The position numbers and the translations under genes are program-made. The notes below the pieces were generated by a model, which searched no databases, had not been told where the DNA came from, and saw only the letters and a program-made list of their open reading frames with translations. A DNA stretch of 14,966 nucleotides, from the NCBI GenBank assembly GCA_035286595.1, contig DATEDA010000125.1, forward strand, positions 1 to 14,966, written 5' to 3'. This document shows positions 1-6,566 of the stretch, piece after piece. Numbering within the stretch: position 1 is the first letter of the stretch; each line of letters begins with the position of its first letter. The DNA is from DATEDA01 sp035286595 (GTDB taxonomy: Bacteria > Pseudomonadota > Gammaproteobacteria > Burkholderiales > SG8-39).

Positions 1-816
1 GGTCGGCTCGCGCGAGAGCCACCCGTCGAGCCACGCGCGGAATCCGTCGGTCGTCTTCGCCGCCCGCGCGTAGCGCTCGAGCGCCGCCGCATCGGCGTCG
101 TAACGCCCCGCCAACCCCAGCGGCCAGGCGCCGCGCCTCACCACCGCGATGCGGGTGACGTACACGGCGGGGATCACGCCCGGCGAGCGCTCGCGGTCCG
201 CGAGGAGATCGCCGTCGACCAGCTCTTCGACGGTGACGAAGGTCTCGCGCGACGCCTGCGCCATCGTGAGGAGATCGCGGCTCCGCGCGACGAGCACGTT
301 GCCGCGGCGGTCGGCGCACAGCGCGTGGAAGAACGCGACATCCGGCTTGATCGCCCGCACCGCGACGATGTGGTCGCCGGGCGCGAACGGGTTGTCGATC
401 ACCCTCCAGTCGCGGCGCTGGGCGAGGAGGTCGGAGCCGAGAATCCCCCGCACCGGCATGAACGGCAACCCCTTCTGGCTCGCCTGCAACCCGGCGTGGA
501 TCGCCGGACAGGTTGCGTCGAGGACGCGCAAGCTGCCGTCGCGCACCGCCGCAGCGAACCGCGGCGCAGTGCCGTGCTCCCCGAGCGAGACCGCCGAGGT
601 GTCGATCTGCGCCACGCCGCCGGCGCCGATCAGCACGTCGGCCTGGATGCCGCTCGTGGGCACGCAGACGAGCTGCAGGCGCTTCGGGGCGCGCCTCACC
701 AGCGCTCGCGTCGCCGCCATCGCGACGCCATAGGTATCGGCCGGGACGGCGAGCATTGCGCCGTCGGGGATCGCGGCCGCGAGCGAGTCGAGGTCGCAGA
801 ACGGGAGTGCGGACAT
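1..816 (-). CDS. CoA-transferase subunit (GctA-like), C-terminus cut by window edge
   Basis: The frame is open from an ATG at 814-816 to the left edge, giving 272 codons with no stop, so the C-terminus lies outside the window. The translation resembles family I CoA-transferases, in particular subunit A of the glutaconate / 3-oxoacid type. Supporting segments are an N-terminal GAMLAVPADTYGVAMAATRALVRR-like stretch (only partly quoted), a central PFMPVRGILGSDLL and the motif FFHALCADRRGNVLVARSRD followed by VTVEELVDGDLL. Such enzymes move CoA from an acyl-CoA to a free carboxylate in the cytoplasm, usually as an A/B heterodimer. The catalytic Glu is carried by the B subunit in two-chain enzymes, and the partner would be expected just beyond the left edge. 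The acyl substrate cannot be assigned. The gene is divergent from the gene at 944 with a 127-bp gap. The family call is fairly sure; the subunit and substrate are inferred. Confidence 0.8.
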   Translation of the reverse strand, partial: MSALPFCDLDSLAAAIPDGAMLAVPADTYGVAMAATRALVRRAPKRLQLVCVPTSGIQADVLIGAGGVAQIDTSAVSLGEHGTAPRFAAAVRDGSLRVLDATCPAIHAGLQASQKGLPFMPVRGILGSDLLAQRRDWRVIDNPFAPGDHIVAVRAIKPDVAFFHALCADRRGNVLVARSRDLLTMAQASRETFVTVEELVDGDLLADRERSPGVIPAVYVTRIAVVRRGAWPLGLAGRYDADAAALERYARAAKTTDGFRAWLDGWLSREPT

Positions 817-906
817 CGCCGGTTGCAGGTGCCGTGGGTGCCCGTGATTCTACGCGCGCGATCGGCACGTCATGGCGTCGATCGCCGAAGCCGAGCCCGG
901 CACCGC

Positions 907-912
907 TATACT
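907..912 (+). promoter_or_regulatory. possible -10 element (TATACT) upstream of the CMD gene
   Basis: TATACT lies 31 bases before the ATG at 944, in a GC-rich context where such a hexamer stands out. No convincing -35 is seen at 16-18 bp spacing, so this is only a suggestion. Confidence 0.3.
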
Positions 913-943
913 CGCCAGCCGTCGCCCCTCGATCGCCAACCCC

Positions 944-1462
944 ATGGCCCGCATCCCTTATCCGGACACCGACCGTCCAGACCTCGCGCCGCTCGTCGAA
1001 CGCATCAAGGCCGAGCGCGGGGGCAGGCTGCTCAACCTCTACCGGATGCTGCTGCACAGCCCGCCGATCGCCTCCGGGTGGCTCGCGCTGTTCACCGCGA
1101 TCAGGCAGCAGAGCGCGCTTTCGGGCCGGCTCCGGGAGCTCGTCATCCTGCGCATCGCGATGCTCAACGGCGCGGAGTACGAGTTCAAGGCTCACGTGCC
1201 CTTCGCTCTGCGGGAGGGTTTCACCCAGACGCAGATCGACGCCCTCAAGGCGGGCGGGGCGCCGGAGGGTCTCACCGAGGTCGACGAGGCGGTGCTCGTC
1301 TACGCCGAGGCGATGACGCGCACGGTCCGGGTGTCCGACGCCGTGTTCGCCGCAGTCCGGAAACACCTCGGGGACCGTGAGCTGGTCGAGCTGACCGCCA
1401 CGATCGCCGGGTACAACCTCGTTTCGCGCGTCCTCGAGGCGCTGAAGATCGACCACGAGTAG
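944..1462 (+). CDS. carboxymuconolactone decarboxylase-like protein without CxxC
   Basis: This is a 172-aa cytoplasmic alpha-helical protein. The pattern SGRLRELVILRIAMLNGAEYEFKAH at about residues 60-84, followed by REGFTQTQIDALK, is typical of the CMD/AhpD-like fold (shown here in parts: RELVILRIA, GAEYEF, KAH). The cysteine pair used by AhpD peroxidases is absent: where AhpD has CxxCxxxH this protein has YEFKAH, so thiol peroxidase activity is unlikely. It looks more like the non-redox branch annotated as carboxymuconolactone decarboxylase family, many members of which have no proven substrate. The frame extends upstream to an ATG at 872, but the ATG at 944 is preferred because it lies after a -10-like TATACT and starts at the conserved region. 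The thioesterase gene starts 10 bp after the stop, so the two genes are probably cotranscribed. Confidence 0.8.
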   Translation: MARIPYPDTDRPDLAPLVERIKAERGGRLLNLYRMLLHSPPIASGWLALFTAIRQQSALSGRLRELVILRIAMLNGAEYEFKAHVPFALREGFTQTQIDALKAGGAPEGLTEVDEAVLVYAEAMTRTVRVSDAVFAAVRKHLGDRELVELTATIAGYNLVSRVLEALKIDHE

Positions 1463-1472
1463 CGGCCGGCCG

Positions 1473-1952
1473 ATGCGGCGCGAGGATTTCACCTTTTCCC
1501 ATCGCCTGCGGGTCCGCTGGGCGGAGGTCGACCGCCAGGACGTTGTTTTCAATGGCAATTACTTCCTGTACTTCGACGTCGCGATCGCCGAGTATTGGCG
1601 CGCGATCCGGTTCGACTACCCCGCCGACCTCGTCAAGCTGGGCATGGACATCTTCGCGATCAAGGCCGCCGCCGAGTTTCACGGCTCGGCGACCTACGAG
1701 GACGAGCTCGACGTCTGCTGCCGCGCGAGCCGCATCGGGCGCTCGTCGATGACGTTCCTGTTCGGCATCTGGCGCGGCGCGGAGCAGCTCACGAGCGGCG
1801 AGCTCGTCTACGTCAACGCCGACCTGAAGACGCGCAAGTCTGCGCCGTGGCCCGAGTCGCTGAAGAGCGCCATCGTCGCGTACGAGCGCGTGAAGCCCGA
1901 AGATGGCGCTGCCGGCAGGTCGAGCGAGCCGCAGGCAAGCGTGAGTGGATGA
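1473..1952 (+). CDS. acyl-CoA thioesterase, 4HBT/YbgC hotdog family
   Basis: This 159-aa protein has the N-terminal signature of 4-hydroxybenzoyl-CoA-thioesterase-like hotdog enzymes: VRWAEVDRQDVVFNGNY at residues 14-30. Asp20 is at the position of the catalytic Asp, and the following V-F-N-x-N-Y is the usual N-Y loop. Later segments ATYEDELDV and SGELVYVNADLKTRK match the remaining strands of the fold. The family hydrolyses acyl-CoA thioesters in the cytoplasm; the chain preferred by this one cannot be told. It follows the CMD-like gene by 10 bp on the same strand and probably shares its mRNA. The last 25 or so residues (from KPEDGAAG) are low-complexity and outside the fold. The family call is secure, the substrate unknown. 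Confidence 0.88.
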   Translation: MRREDFTFSHRLRVRWAEVDRQDVVFNGNYFLYFDVAIAEYWRAIRFDYPADLVKLGMDIFAIKAAAEFHGSATYEDELDVCCRASRIGRSSMTFLFGIWRGAEQLTSGELVYVNADLKTRKSAPWPESLKSAIVAYERVKPEDGAAGRSSEPQASVSG

Positions 1953-2008
1953 TCGAGCGTGATTACTGGTGTGCAGGACGTAGTTCAACACCCGATGGGA
2001 GGGTCGAA

Positions 2009-2239
2009 ATGAAGAGTCTGCTTGCAGTCGTCGTGTTCATGTTCGTGGCGTCTCCGGCCTTGGCGCAGGTCAAGGCTTGTGAGGAGCTGAAGGCCGAGAT
2101 CGACGCCAAGATCAAGGCGAACGGCGTGCCGGCCTACACGCTGGAGATCGTGCCCAACGACCAGGTCAAGGAAGGCGACGGGCAGGTCGTCGGCAGCTGC
2201 GACGGCGGCACCAAGAAGATCGTGTACAAGCGCGGCTAA
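2009..2239 (+). CDS. small exported DUF1161 family protein
   Basis: This is a 76-aa precursor. The ATG at 2009 is preceded by a strong GGGAGGG ribosome site at 1997-2003, which fixes the start inside a longer open frame. Residues 1-19 form a signal peptide (MKSLLAVVVFMFVASPALA) with cleavage expected before Gln20. The mature part begins QVKACEELKAEIDAKIKANG and continues YTLEIV and VVGSCDGGTKKIVY, the pattern of DUF1161 periplasmic proteins. Cys24 and Cys64 are the only cysteines and probably form a disulfide. The family has no established function. It lies 56 bp after the thioesterase stop, far enough that it may have its own promoter, and is convergent with the depolymerase gene. Confidence 0.85.
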   Translation: MKSLLAVVVFMFVASPALAQVKACEELKAEIDAKIKANGVPAYTLEIVPNDQVKEGDGQVVGSCDGGTKKIVYKRG

Positions 2240-2247
2240 GCCGCTCG

Positions 2248-2275
2248 GGGCCGCGCCGCCGGCCCTTCTTCCTTC
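2248..2275 (+). terminator. probable intrinsic terminator between convergent genes
   Basis: A 6-bp GC stem (GGGCCG at 2248-2253, CGGCCC at 2260-2265) with a 6-base loop is followed by a pyrimidine tract TTCTTCCTTCT. It starts 9 bp after the DUF1161 stop and fits a terminator for that gene. The tract has C interruptions, so its strength is uncertain. Confidence 0.5.
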
Positions 2276-2278
2276 TGT

Positions 2279-3334
2279 TCACCGCCCGCGCGGCGCACCG
2301 AGGCGGTCGACCATGGCCTTCACGGCCCGGATCTGCCGGCCGGCGCGGGTGTGGTACTGCGCGTCCGTGTAGCCCCACCAGTCCCAGCATCCGCGCGGGT
2401 TGAAGACGAAGCTCCACCGCAGTCCCTGGAATCCGGGGCCGTTGCGGGCGATCGTCTGGGGATAGAGCACGATCAGCCGGTTCGCATCCGCCCAGCGGTT
2501 GTAGCCGGCTTCGCGGACGAACCGTTCGCCGACCGCCTGGACGCTCTGCCGGCAGCCGTGGAACGCGACGTGCACGCGGCAGCGCTCGGTGTCACAGACG
2601 CGCGGGACGAACGCGTAGCCCGAATCGGCCAGGCTGATTAGGTACGCGTCGCCGCCGGCGAACGGGCGCTGGTCGAAGCGGATCATCTGCCCGGTCTCCT
2701 TCGCGGCCGGGGGCTCCAGCGCGCCGCCGAGCAGATGCTTGAGCAGCTCGCCTGCCGCGTCGTAGTCGCAGTCGTTGATGTAGGGCGGCGCGGTCGTCTC
2801 GCAGGCGTTGCCGGCATTCTCGGTGACGATCGCGTGGCCGGCCGGCCGGTCGGCGACGAGCACCAGATTCCCCGCCGGAGGCTTGTAGAGCGCATAGAAC
2901 CGCCGCGCGGCGTCGACGACCGCCGGGTCGACGGTGCGGTCGCGCGTGCCCGAGAAGAGCCATGCGCGCGCGGTGGCGAGACCATCCGTCGGATCGATGA
3001 GACGCGCGAGTGCCAGGGCGTCGGCCTCGGCCTTCAGCAGCGCCGCGCTCGGGAGCGGCCGCGACGCCGAAGGCGTCAGGCAGTTGGAATAGGCCACCCA
3101 CACGTTCCCCTGCGCGCAGTAGTACGGCCCGCCAGCGACGACGCCGGCGCCCTTCACGCTGCCCGAGTGCGCGACGTGAAACTGGAGGGCCATGAAACCG
3201 CCCGATGAGACCCCGGAGACGGTGACCTCGGCCGCGTCGGCGCCATAGGCCGGCAACGGGTCGATCGCGCATGCGGGGGCGCACGCGCCGAGCAAGAGCA
3301 CCGACGCGAGCCAGCGGAGCACGGAACGGTTCAC
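2279..3334 (-). CDS. exported PHB depolymerase family esterase, type II catalytic domain
   Basis: This 351-aa protein starts at GTG (3332-3334), placed there because a signal peptide follows directly (residues 1-23, RWLASVLLLGACAPACA). The order of catalytic elements is Ser43 in GVSSG, an Asp in GTRDRTVD (132 or 136), His167 in PAGHAIV, and only then the oxyanion-type FHGCRQS (His259). In PHB depolymerases this order, with the oxyanion His after the triad, defines the type II catalytic domain; type I has it first. No linker or substrate-binding domain is present, as in the periplasmic PhaZ1 of Rhodospirillum rubrum. LGAC at residues 15-18 could be a lipobox, so the protein may be a lipoprotein rather than soluble. 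Expected role: hydrolysis of poly- or oligo-3-hydroxybutyrate or related esters outside the cytoplasm. Several Cys pairs (C73, C85, C178, C189, C247, C252) suit an oxidising compartment. The polymer substrate is inferred from family only. Confidence 0.82.
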   Translation of the reverse strand: MNRSVLRWLASVLLLGACAPACAIDPLPAYGADAAEVTVSGVSSGGFMALQFHVAHSGSVKGAGVVAGGPYYCAQGNVWVAYSNCLTPSASRPLPSAALLKAEADALALARLIDPTDGLATARAWLFSGTRDRTVDPAVVDAARRFYALYKPPAGNLVLVADRPAGHAIVTENAGNACETTAPPYINDCDYDAAGELLKHLLGGALEPPAAKETGQMIRFDQRPFAGGDAYLISLADSGYAFVPRVCDTERCRVHVAFHGCRQSVQAVGERFVREAGYNRWADANRLIVLYPQTIARNGPGFQGLRWSFVFNPRGCWDWWGYTDAQYHTRAGRQIRAVKAMVDRLGAPRGR

Positions 3335-3343
3335 GGCGGGACC

Positions 3344-3349
3344 TATAAT
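3344..3349 (+). promoter_or_regulatory. consensus -10 element (TATAAT) for the aldehyde dehydrogenase
   Basis: A perfect TATAAT sits in the 60-bp divergent gap, 45 bases before the ATG at 3395, giving a leader of about 40 nt. No good -35 is found 16-18 bp upstream, so it may depend on an activator. The reverse strand reads TATTAT just before the depolymerase GTG, which would leave almost no leader for that gene. Confidence 0.5.
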
Positions 3350-3394
3350 ACGCGGCGTCCGTTCCCCTTCCCGGCCCCCGAGAGGCTCCAAGCC

Positions 3395-4834
3395 ATGCAA
3401 GTCCGCGACAGGCTTTACATCGACGGCGCGTGGGTCGCGCCGCACGGCAAAGGCACCATCGACGTCCACGCCGCCGCCACCGAGGAGGTGATCGCGCGCA
3501 TCCCGGAGGGCGACGCGGACGACGCGAACGCGGCGGTGGCCGCGGCGCGGGCCGCGCTCGAGGGCTGGGCCGCGACCCCGCCCGGCGAGCGCGCGGCGTT
3601 TCTCGCGAAGATCCAGGAGGGCATGAAGTCGCGCGCCGAGGAGATCGGCCGCACGATCGCCCAGGAGGTCGGCATGCCGGTCAAGCTGGCCACCAGGATC
3701 CAGGCCGGGTCGCCGACCTTCACTTTCGGCATGTACGCGAAGCTCGTCGGCGACTTCAGGTGGGAGGAGAAGGTCGGCAACTCGGTCGTGCTGCGCGAGG
3801 CGGTCGGCGTGGTAGCCTGCATCACGCCCTGGAACTACCCGCTGCACCAGATCGCGGCGAAGGTCGCGCCCGCGCTCGCGGCCGGCTGCACCGTGGTGCT
3901 GAAGCCCTCCGAGGTCGCGCCGGTCAACGCGTTCATCCTCGCCGAGATCATCGACTCGGTCGGCCTGCCGAAGGGCGTCTTCAACCTGGTCACCGGCTAC
4001 GGGCCGGTCGTCGGCGAGGCGCTGGCGAGGCATCCGGGCGTCGACATGGTGTCGTTCACCGGGTCGACCCGCGCCGGGAAGCGCGTGTCGGAGCTCGCCG
4101 CGGAGACCGTGAAGCGCGTCGCGCTCGAGCTCGGCGGCAAGAGCGCCTCGATCGTCCTCGATGACGCCGATCTCGCCGCCGCCGTGAAGGGCACGGTCAG
4201 CGCGTGCTTCCTCAACTCGGGGCAGACGTGCAGCGCGCACACGCGCCTGCTGGTGCCCGAGTCCAGGTACGCGGAAGCGGCGAAGCTCGCCGCGGAGGAG
4301 GCGCGGAAGTACACCGTCGGCGACCCGTTCGCCGAAGCGACGAAGCTCGGGCCGCTCGTGTCCGCGCAGCAGCGCGAACGCGTGCAGAAGTACATCCGGA
4401 AGGGCATGGAGGAAGGGGCGGAGCTCCTCGCCGGCGGACCCGACGCGCCGGAGGGTCTCGCGAAGGGCTACTACGTGAAGCCCACCGTCTTCGGGAAGGT
4501 CAGCCCGAAATCGACGATCGCGCAGGAAGAGATCTTCGGCCCGGTGCTCGCGATCATCACCTACCGGGACGAGGCGGACGCGGTCCGGATCGCGAACGAC
4601 ACGCCCTACGGGCTGGCCGGGGGCGTCTGGTCGAAGGACGAGGCCCACGCGATGCGCGTGGCGAAGCGCCTGCGCACCGGTCAGGTGGACATCAACGGCG
4701 GGCCGTTCAACATGTTCGCGCCCTTCGGCGGCTACAAGCAGTCCGGCCACGGGCGCGAGCTCGGGAAGTACGGCCTCGAGGAGTTCCTCGAGTTCAAGGC
4801 CGTGCAGCTGAAGCCGGAGCCGAAGCCTGTCTAG
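3395..4834 (+). CDS. NAD(P)-dependent aldehyde dehydrogenase
   Basis: This 479-aa protein is the usual length for the ALDH superfamily and shows every catalytic element. TPWNYP has the oxyanion Asn147, VVLKPSE has cofactor Lys170, FTGSTRAGK (221-229) is the Rossmann loop, LELGGKS has the general base Glu245, NSGQTCSA has the nucleophile Cys279, and EEIFGPV has Glu379. The C-terminal PFGGYKQSGHGRELGKYG is also typical. It oxidises an aldehyde to the carboxylic acid with NAD+ or NADP+ in the cytoplasm. The specific aldehyde is not evident from sequence. An AGAGG ribosome site lies at 3381-3385. The gene stands alone, divergent from the PHB depolymerase, and ends 16 bp before the 59-bp repeat array. 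There are no signs of damage. Confidence 0.95.
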   Translation: MQVRDRLYIDGAWVAPHGKGTIDVHAAATEEVIARIPEGDADDANAAVAAARAALEGWAATPPGERAAFLAKIQEGMKSRAEEIGRTIAQEVGMPVKLATRIQAGSPTFTFGMYAKLVGDFRWEEKVGNSVVLREAVGVVACITPWNYPLHQIAAKVAPALAAGCTVVLKPSEVAPVNAFILAEIIDSVGLPKGVFNLVTGYGPVVGEALARHPGVDMVSFTGSTRAGKRVSELAAETVKRVALELGGKSASIVLDDADLAAAVKGTVSACFLNSGQTCSAHTRLLVPESRYAEAAKLAAEEARKYTVGDPFAEATKLGPLVSAQQRERVQKYIRKGMEEGAELLAGGPDAPEGLAKGYYVKPTVFGKVSPKSTIAQEEIFGPVLAIITYRDEADAVRIANDTPYGLAGGVWSKDEAHAMRVAKRLRTGQVDINGGPFNMFAPFGGYKQSGHGRELGKYGLEEFLEFKAVQLKPEPKPV

Positions 4835-4850
4835 GGCGAGACCCGTTTAC

Positions 4851-4968
4851 TGGACTACCCTCGCGCTCGCGCGCTCGGGGTTCGCCCTTGGGGCGGCCCG
4901 GCGGGCTCATTGGACTACCCTCGCGCTCCGCGCTCGGGGTTCGCCCTTGGGACGGCCCGGCGGGCTCA
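4851..4968 (-). repeat. 59-bp hairpin repeat array A, two units, reading away from LysR
   Basis: There are two tandem units, 4910-4968 and 4851-4909, read on the minus strand. Each has the layout TGA / GCCC-GCC-GGGC / CGYCC-CAA-GGGCG / AA / CCC(C)-GA-GCGC-loop-GCGC-GA-GGG / TAGTCCA. The 20-base core CCCAAGGGCGAACCCCGAGC is identical in all five copies in the window. The unit next to the regulator has a T in the second stem (a U-G pair in place of C-G) and a GGA loop in the third; the outer unit has a GCGA loop. The first TGA is the stop codon of the LysR gene. The array fills the gap between the convergent aldehyde dehydrogenase and LysR genes. No transposase or spacer structure is associated with it. 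Confidence 0.93.
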
Positions 4969-5868
4969 CGCGCGGCGCCTGGGGAACAGCCCGGCGACGA
5001 AGTCCGAGAACACCCGGACCTTCGCCGAGAGGTGTCGGTTCTGCGGGTAGACGACCGAGATGGGGTAGCGGTCGCCCCGCTGCCAGTCCTGGAGCAGCGG
5101 GCGCAGCGCCCCTGACGCGATCCACCGGCTCGCCATCATGTCGAGCAGCATCACGATCCCGGCGCCGGCCACCGCGGCGTCGAGGAGCGCTTCGGCGTTG
5201 CTGATGCTCAGGGCGCCGCCGGGTGTGAAGCTCACCCGCTCGCCGCCCTTCTCGAACGCCCAGTCGAGCACCTGCCCCCGCGACACCGCGTAGAGCCCGA
5301 GGCAGTTGTGGCGCTCGAGGTCCGCCGGGGTCTCCGGCGTCCCCTGGAGCGCCAGGTAGTCCGGCGAGGCACAGACCACGAAGCCCGCCTCGTAGACGCG
5401 CCGGGCGACGAGCGACGAGTCCTCGAGCGGCCCCATGCGGACCGCGGCGTCGATGCCGGTTTCGATCAGGTCGGTGCGCCGGTCGTCGAGGATCGCGACG
5501 ACCTTGAGGTCGGGGTACTGAGCGGCGAAGCGCGGCAGCGCCGGCACCACGAACTGGCGTCCGATCGCGACCGGCAGGTCGATCCGCAGCACACCGCGCG
5601 GCAGGCTCCGGCCGGCGGTCAGGACCCCTTCCGTCTCCTCAACGTCCGCCAGGACCCGCCGGACGTGGTCGAGGTAGGCCGCACCGTCATCAGTGAGCGC
5701 TAACTTTCGCGTAGTGCGGTTCAGGAGGCGGAGCCCGAGCCGGTTCTCGAGTGCCGCTACGTGCGCCGTGACCGCGGCCCGGGACATGTCCAGGCGGTCG
5801 GCGGCCCGGGAAAAGCTCCCCAGATCCACGACCCACCGGAACACGTCCATGCTCTGCAGCCGATCCAT
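4966..5868 (-). CDS. LysR-family transcriptional regulator
   Basis: This 300-aa protein has the standard LysR architecture. The N-terminal winged helix-turn-helix covers about residues 1-60 (FRWVVDLGSFSRAADRLDMS, then AVTAHVAALENRLGLRLLNR), with TRKLALTDDGAAYL after it. The effector-binding domain starts near GVLRIDLP at about residue 93 and contains the usual LIETGIDAAVRMG and VASPDYLA-like (VCASPDYL) segments. It most resembles the large CrgA/DsdC-like group of LysR proteins that often control nearby oxidoreductases. The ATG at 5866-5868 follows a good AGAGGTG ribosome site, and an internal ATG six codons later is less likely. The gene is divergent from two small exported proteins and the NmrA-like gene, with a palindromic operator in between, which suggests autoregulation and control of that side. 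Its stop codon is the first TGA of the repeat array. Confidence 0.93.
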   Translation of the reverse strand: MDRLQSMDVFRWVVDLGSFSRAADRLDMSRAAVTAHVAALENRLGLRLLNRTTRKLALTDDGAAYLDHVRRVLADVEETEGVLTAGRSLPRGVLRIDLPVAIGRQFVVPALPRFAAQYPDLKVVAILDDRRTDLIETGIDAAVRMGPLEDSSLVARRVYEAGFVVCASPDYLALQGTPETPADLERHNCLGLYAVSRGQVLDWAFEKGGERVSFTPGGALSISNAEALLDAAVAGAGIVMLLDMMASRWIASGALRPLLQDWQRGDRYPISVVYPQNRHLSAKVRVFSDFVAGLFPRRRA

Positions 5869-5877
5869 CTCACCTCT

Positions 5878-5900
5878 ATTGTTCTGTTATACAGAACAAT
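5878..5900. promoter_or_regulatory. palindromic operator / LysR box in the divergent promoter
   Basis: ATTGTTCTG - TTATA - CAGAACAAT is a perfect 9+9 bp inverted repeat with a 5-bp centre. It contains T-N11-A (TCTGTTATACAGA), the classic LysR-binding motif. The centre carries -10-like hexamers on both strands (TATACA plus, TATAAC minus). It begins 10 bp from the LysR start codon, so bound protein would cover the regulator's own promoter. The surrounding 5870-5935 is notably AT-rich compared with the rest of the window, as expected of a promoter region. Confidence 0.75.
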
Positions 5901-6028
5901 TAATTCAATCCTACCCCGTTTATTCATTCGCACGCAACGTTCAGTATTCGCCCCATCGAGAGCGCAGTCGTGGAACCCACCGAGCGGTCTCGACGCACAT
6001 CCGACCAACCACTGAAAGGACTATCGCA

Positions 6029-6223
6029 ATGAAACGCACTCTGATCGCCCTGGCCCTCGCCGGCCTCACGCTCGGCGCGAACGTCGCCGTCGCCGACTGG
6101 AACGACCTCTCGCAGGAGCAGTTCTTCAAGCGCGAAGGCACGTCGGTCGTGGCCGCGGAAGCAGCCACGCAAGACACGGTCCAGCCCCGCAAGTACGAGC
6201 AAGTCGACGGCTACAACTACTAA
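6029..6223 (+). CDS. small exported protein of unknown function
   Basis: This is a 64-aa precursor. A GAAAGGA ribosome site at 6014-6020 precedes the ATG. Residues 1-22 are a clear Sec signal peptide (MKRTLIALALAGLTLGANVAVA), leaving a mature peptide of about 42 residues that begins DWNDLSQEQFFKREGTS and ends in the aromatic tail YEQVDGYNY. There are no cysteines and no recognised domain. The mature part is likely disordered or short helical. It lies 160 bp from the divergent LysR gene with the palindromic operator between them, so it is the most likely target of that regulator. A second small gene follows after 70 bp. I do not recognise a family. The ribosome site, signal peptide and clean codon use support it as a real gene. 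Confidence 0.72.
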   Translation: MKRTLIALALAGLTLGANVAVADWNDLSQEQFFKREGTSVVAAEAATQDTVQPRKYEQVDGYNY

Positions 6224-6235
6224 CGGCGTGAAGCA

Positions 6236-6265
6236 GGCCGCCGGAGCCCTCCTCCTCCGGCGGCC
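6236..6265. other. strong hairpin between the two small genes
   Basis: GGCCGCCGGAG (6236-6246) and CTCCGGCGGCC (6255-6265) form a perfect 11-bp stem with an 8-base pyrimidine loop. It starts 12 bp after the first small gene's stop and ends 16 bp before the ribosome site of the next. No T tract follows, so a processing, stabilising or attenuating role is as likely as full termination. Confidence 0.65.
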
Positions 6266-6293
6266 GGCCTCCGCCTCTCGCAGGAGGCTCACC

Positions 6294-6506
6294 ATGGAAT
6301 ACCGTCTCATCCTCTATGTCGTCGCCGTCCTCGCGCTGGTGGCCGGCTCGTTCACCGTAATGGCCGACCAGAGCGCAAAGTTCGTCGGCACCCACGAACT
6401 CCCCCCGTTCGTCCTCGAGCGGGTCGAGCTGACCCCGGGCGTCGCCGCCGAGCGGAAGCGCCCCACCGAGGCGCCTCGGCGGCCCGCAACCCGGGCTGCC
6501 GGCTGA
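6294..6506 (+). CDS. small membrane-anchored or exported protein of unknown function
   Basis: This is a 70-aa protein. The start is set by an excellent AGGAGG at 6282-6287 before the ATG at 6294; the frame is open further upstream to 6228, but that part overlaps the hairpin and has no ribosome site. Residues 4-24 (RLILYVVAVLALVAGSFTVMA) form one hydrophobic segment, either a signal peptide ending MA-D or a membrane anchor. The rest, DQSAKFVGTHELPPFVLERVELTPG and a basic Pro/Arg-rich tail, has no recognised domain. It follows the other small exported gene on the same strand with a hairpin between them and precedes the NmrA-like gene by 60 bp. The function is unknown. Confidence 0.68.
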   Translation: MEYRLILYVVAVLALVAGSFTVMADQSAKFVGTHELPPFVLERVELTPGVAAERKRPTEAPRRPATRAAG

Positions 6507-6566
6507 TGTAGATCGCCGGCGCGGGCTCCCAGCGCTAAGATCGCGGTCGATGACGAGGCGCGCCCG

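Noticed and set aside
872..943. Upstream ATG extension of the CMD-like gene
   Set aside because: The added 24 residues include the -10-like TATACT region and have no family match. The ATG at 944 begins the conserved part.
149..1380. Plus-strand open frames over the left 800 bases
   Set aside because: The minus strand encodes a convincing CoA-transferase subunit there. The plus-strand translations are Arg-rich shadows.
2279..4750. 823-residue minus-strand open frame running from the PHB depolymerase through the aldehyde dehydrogenase
   Set aside because: The part beyond 3334 is antisense to an intact aldehyde dehydrogenase and has no domain signal. It is a GC-rich shadow frame, not a fusion.
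4851..4968. tRNA-like T-arm (GGGGTTCGCCC on the plus strand of the repeat)
   Set aside because: No anticodon arm, D arm or acceptor stem can be built around it. The resemblance is limited to a few bases.
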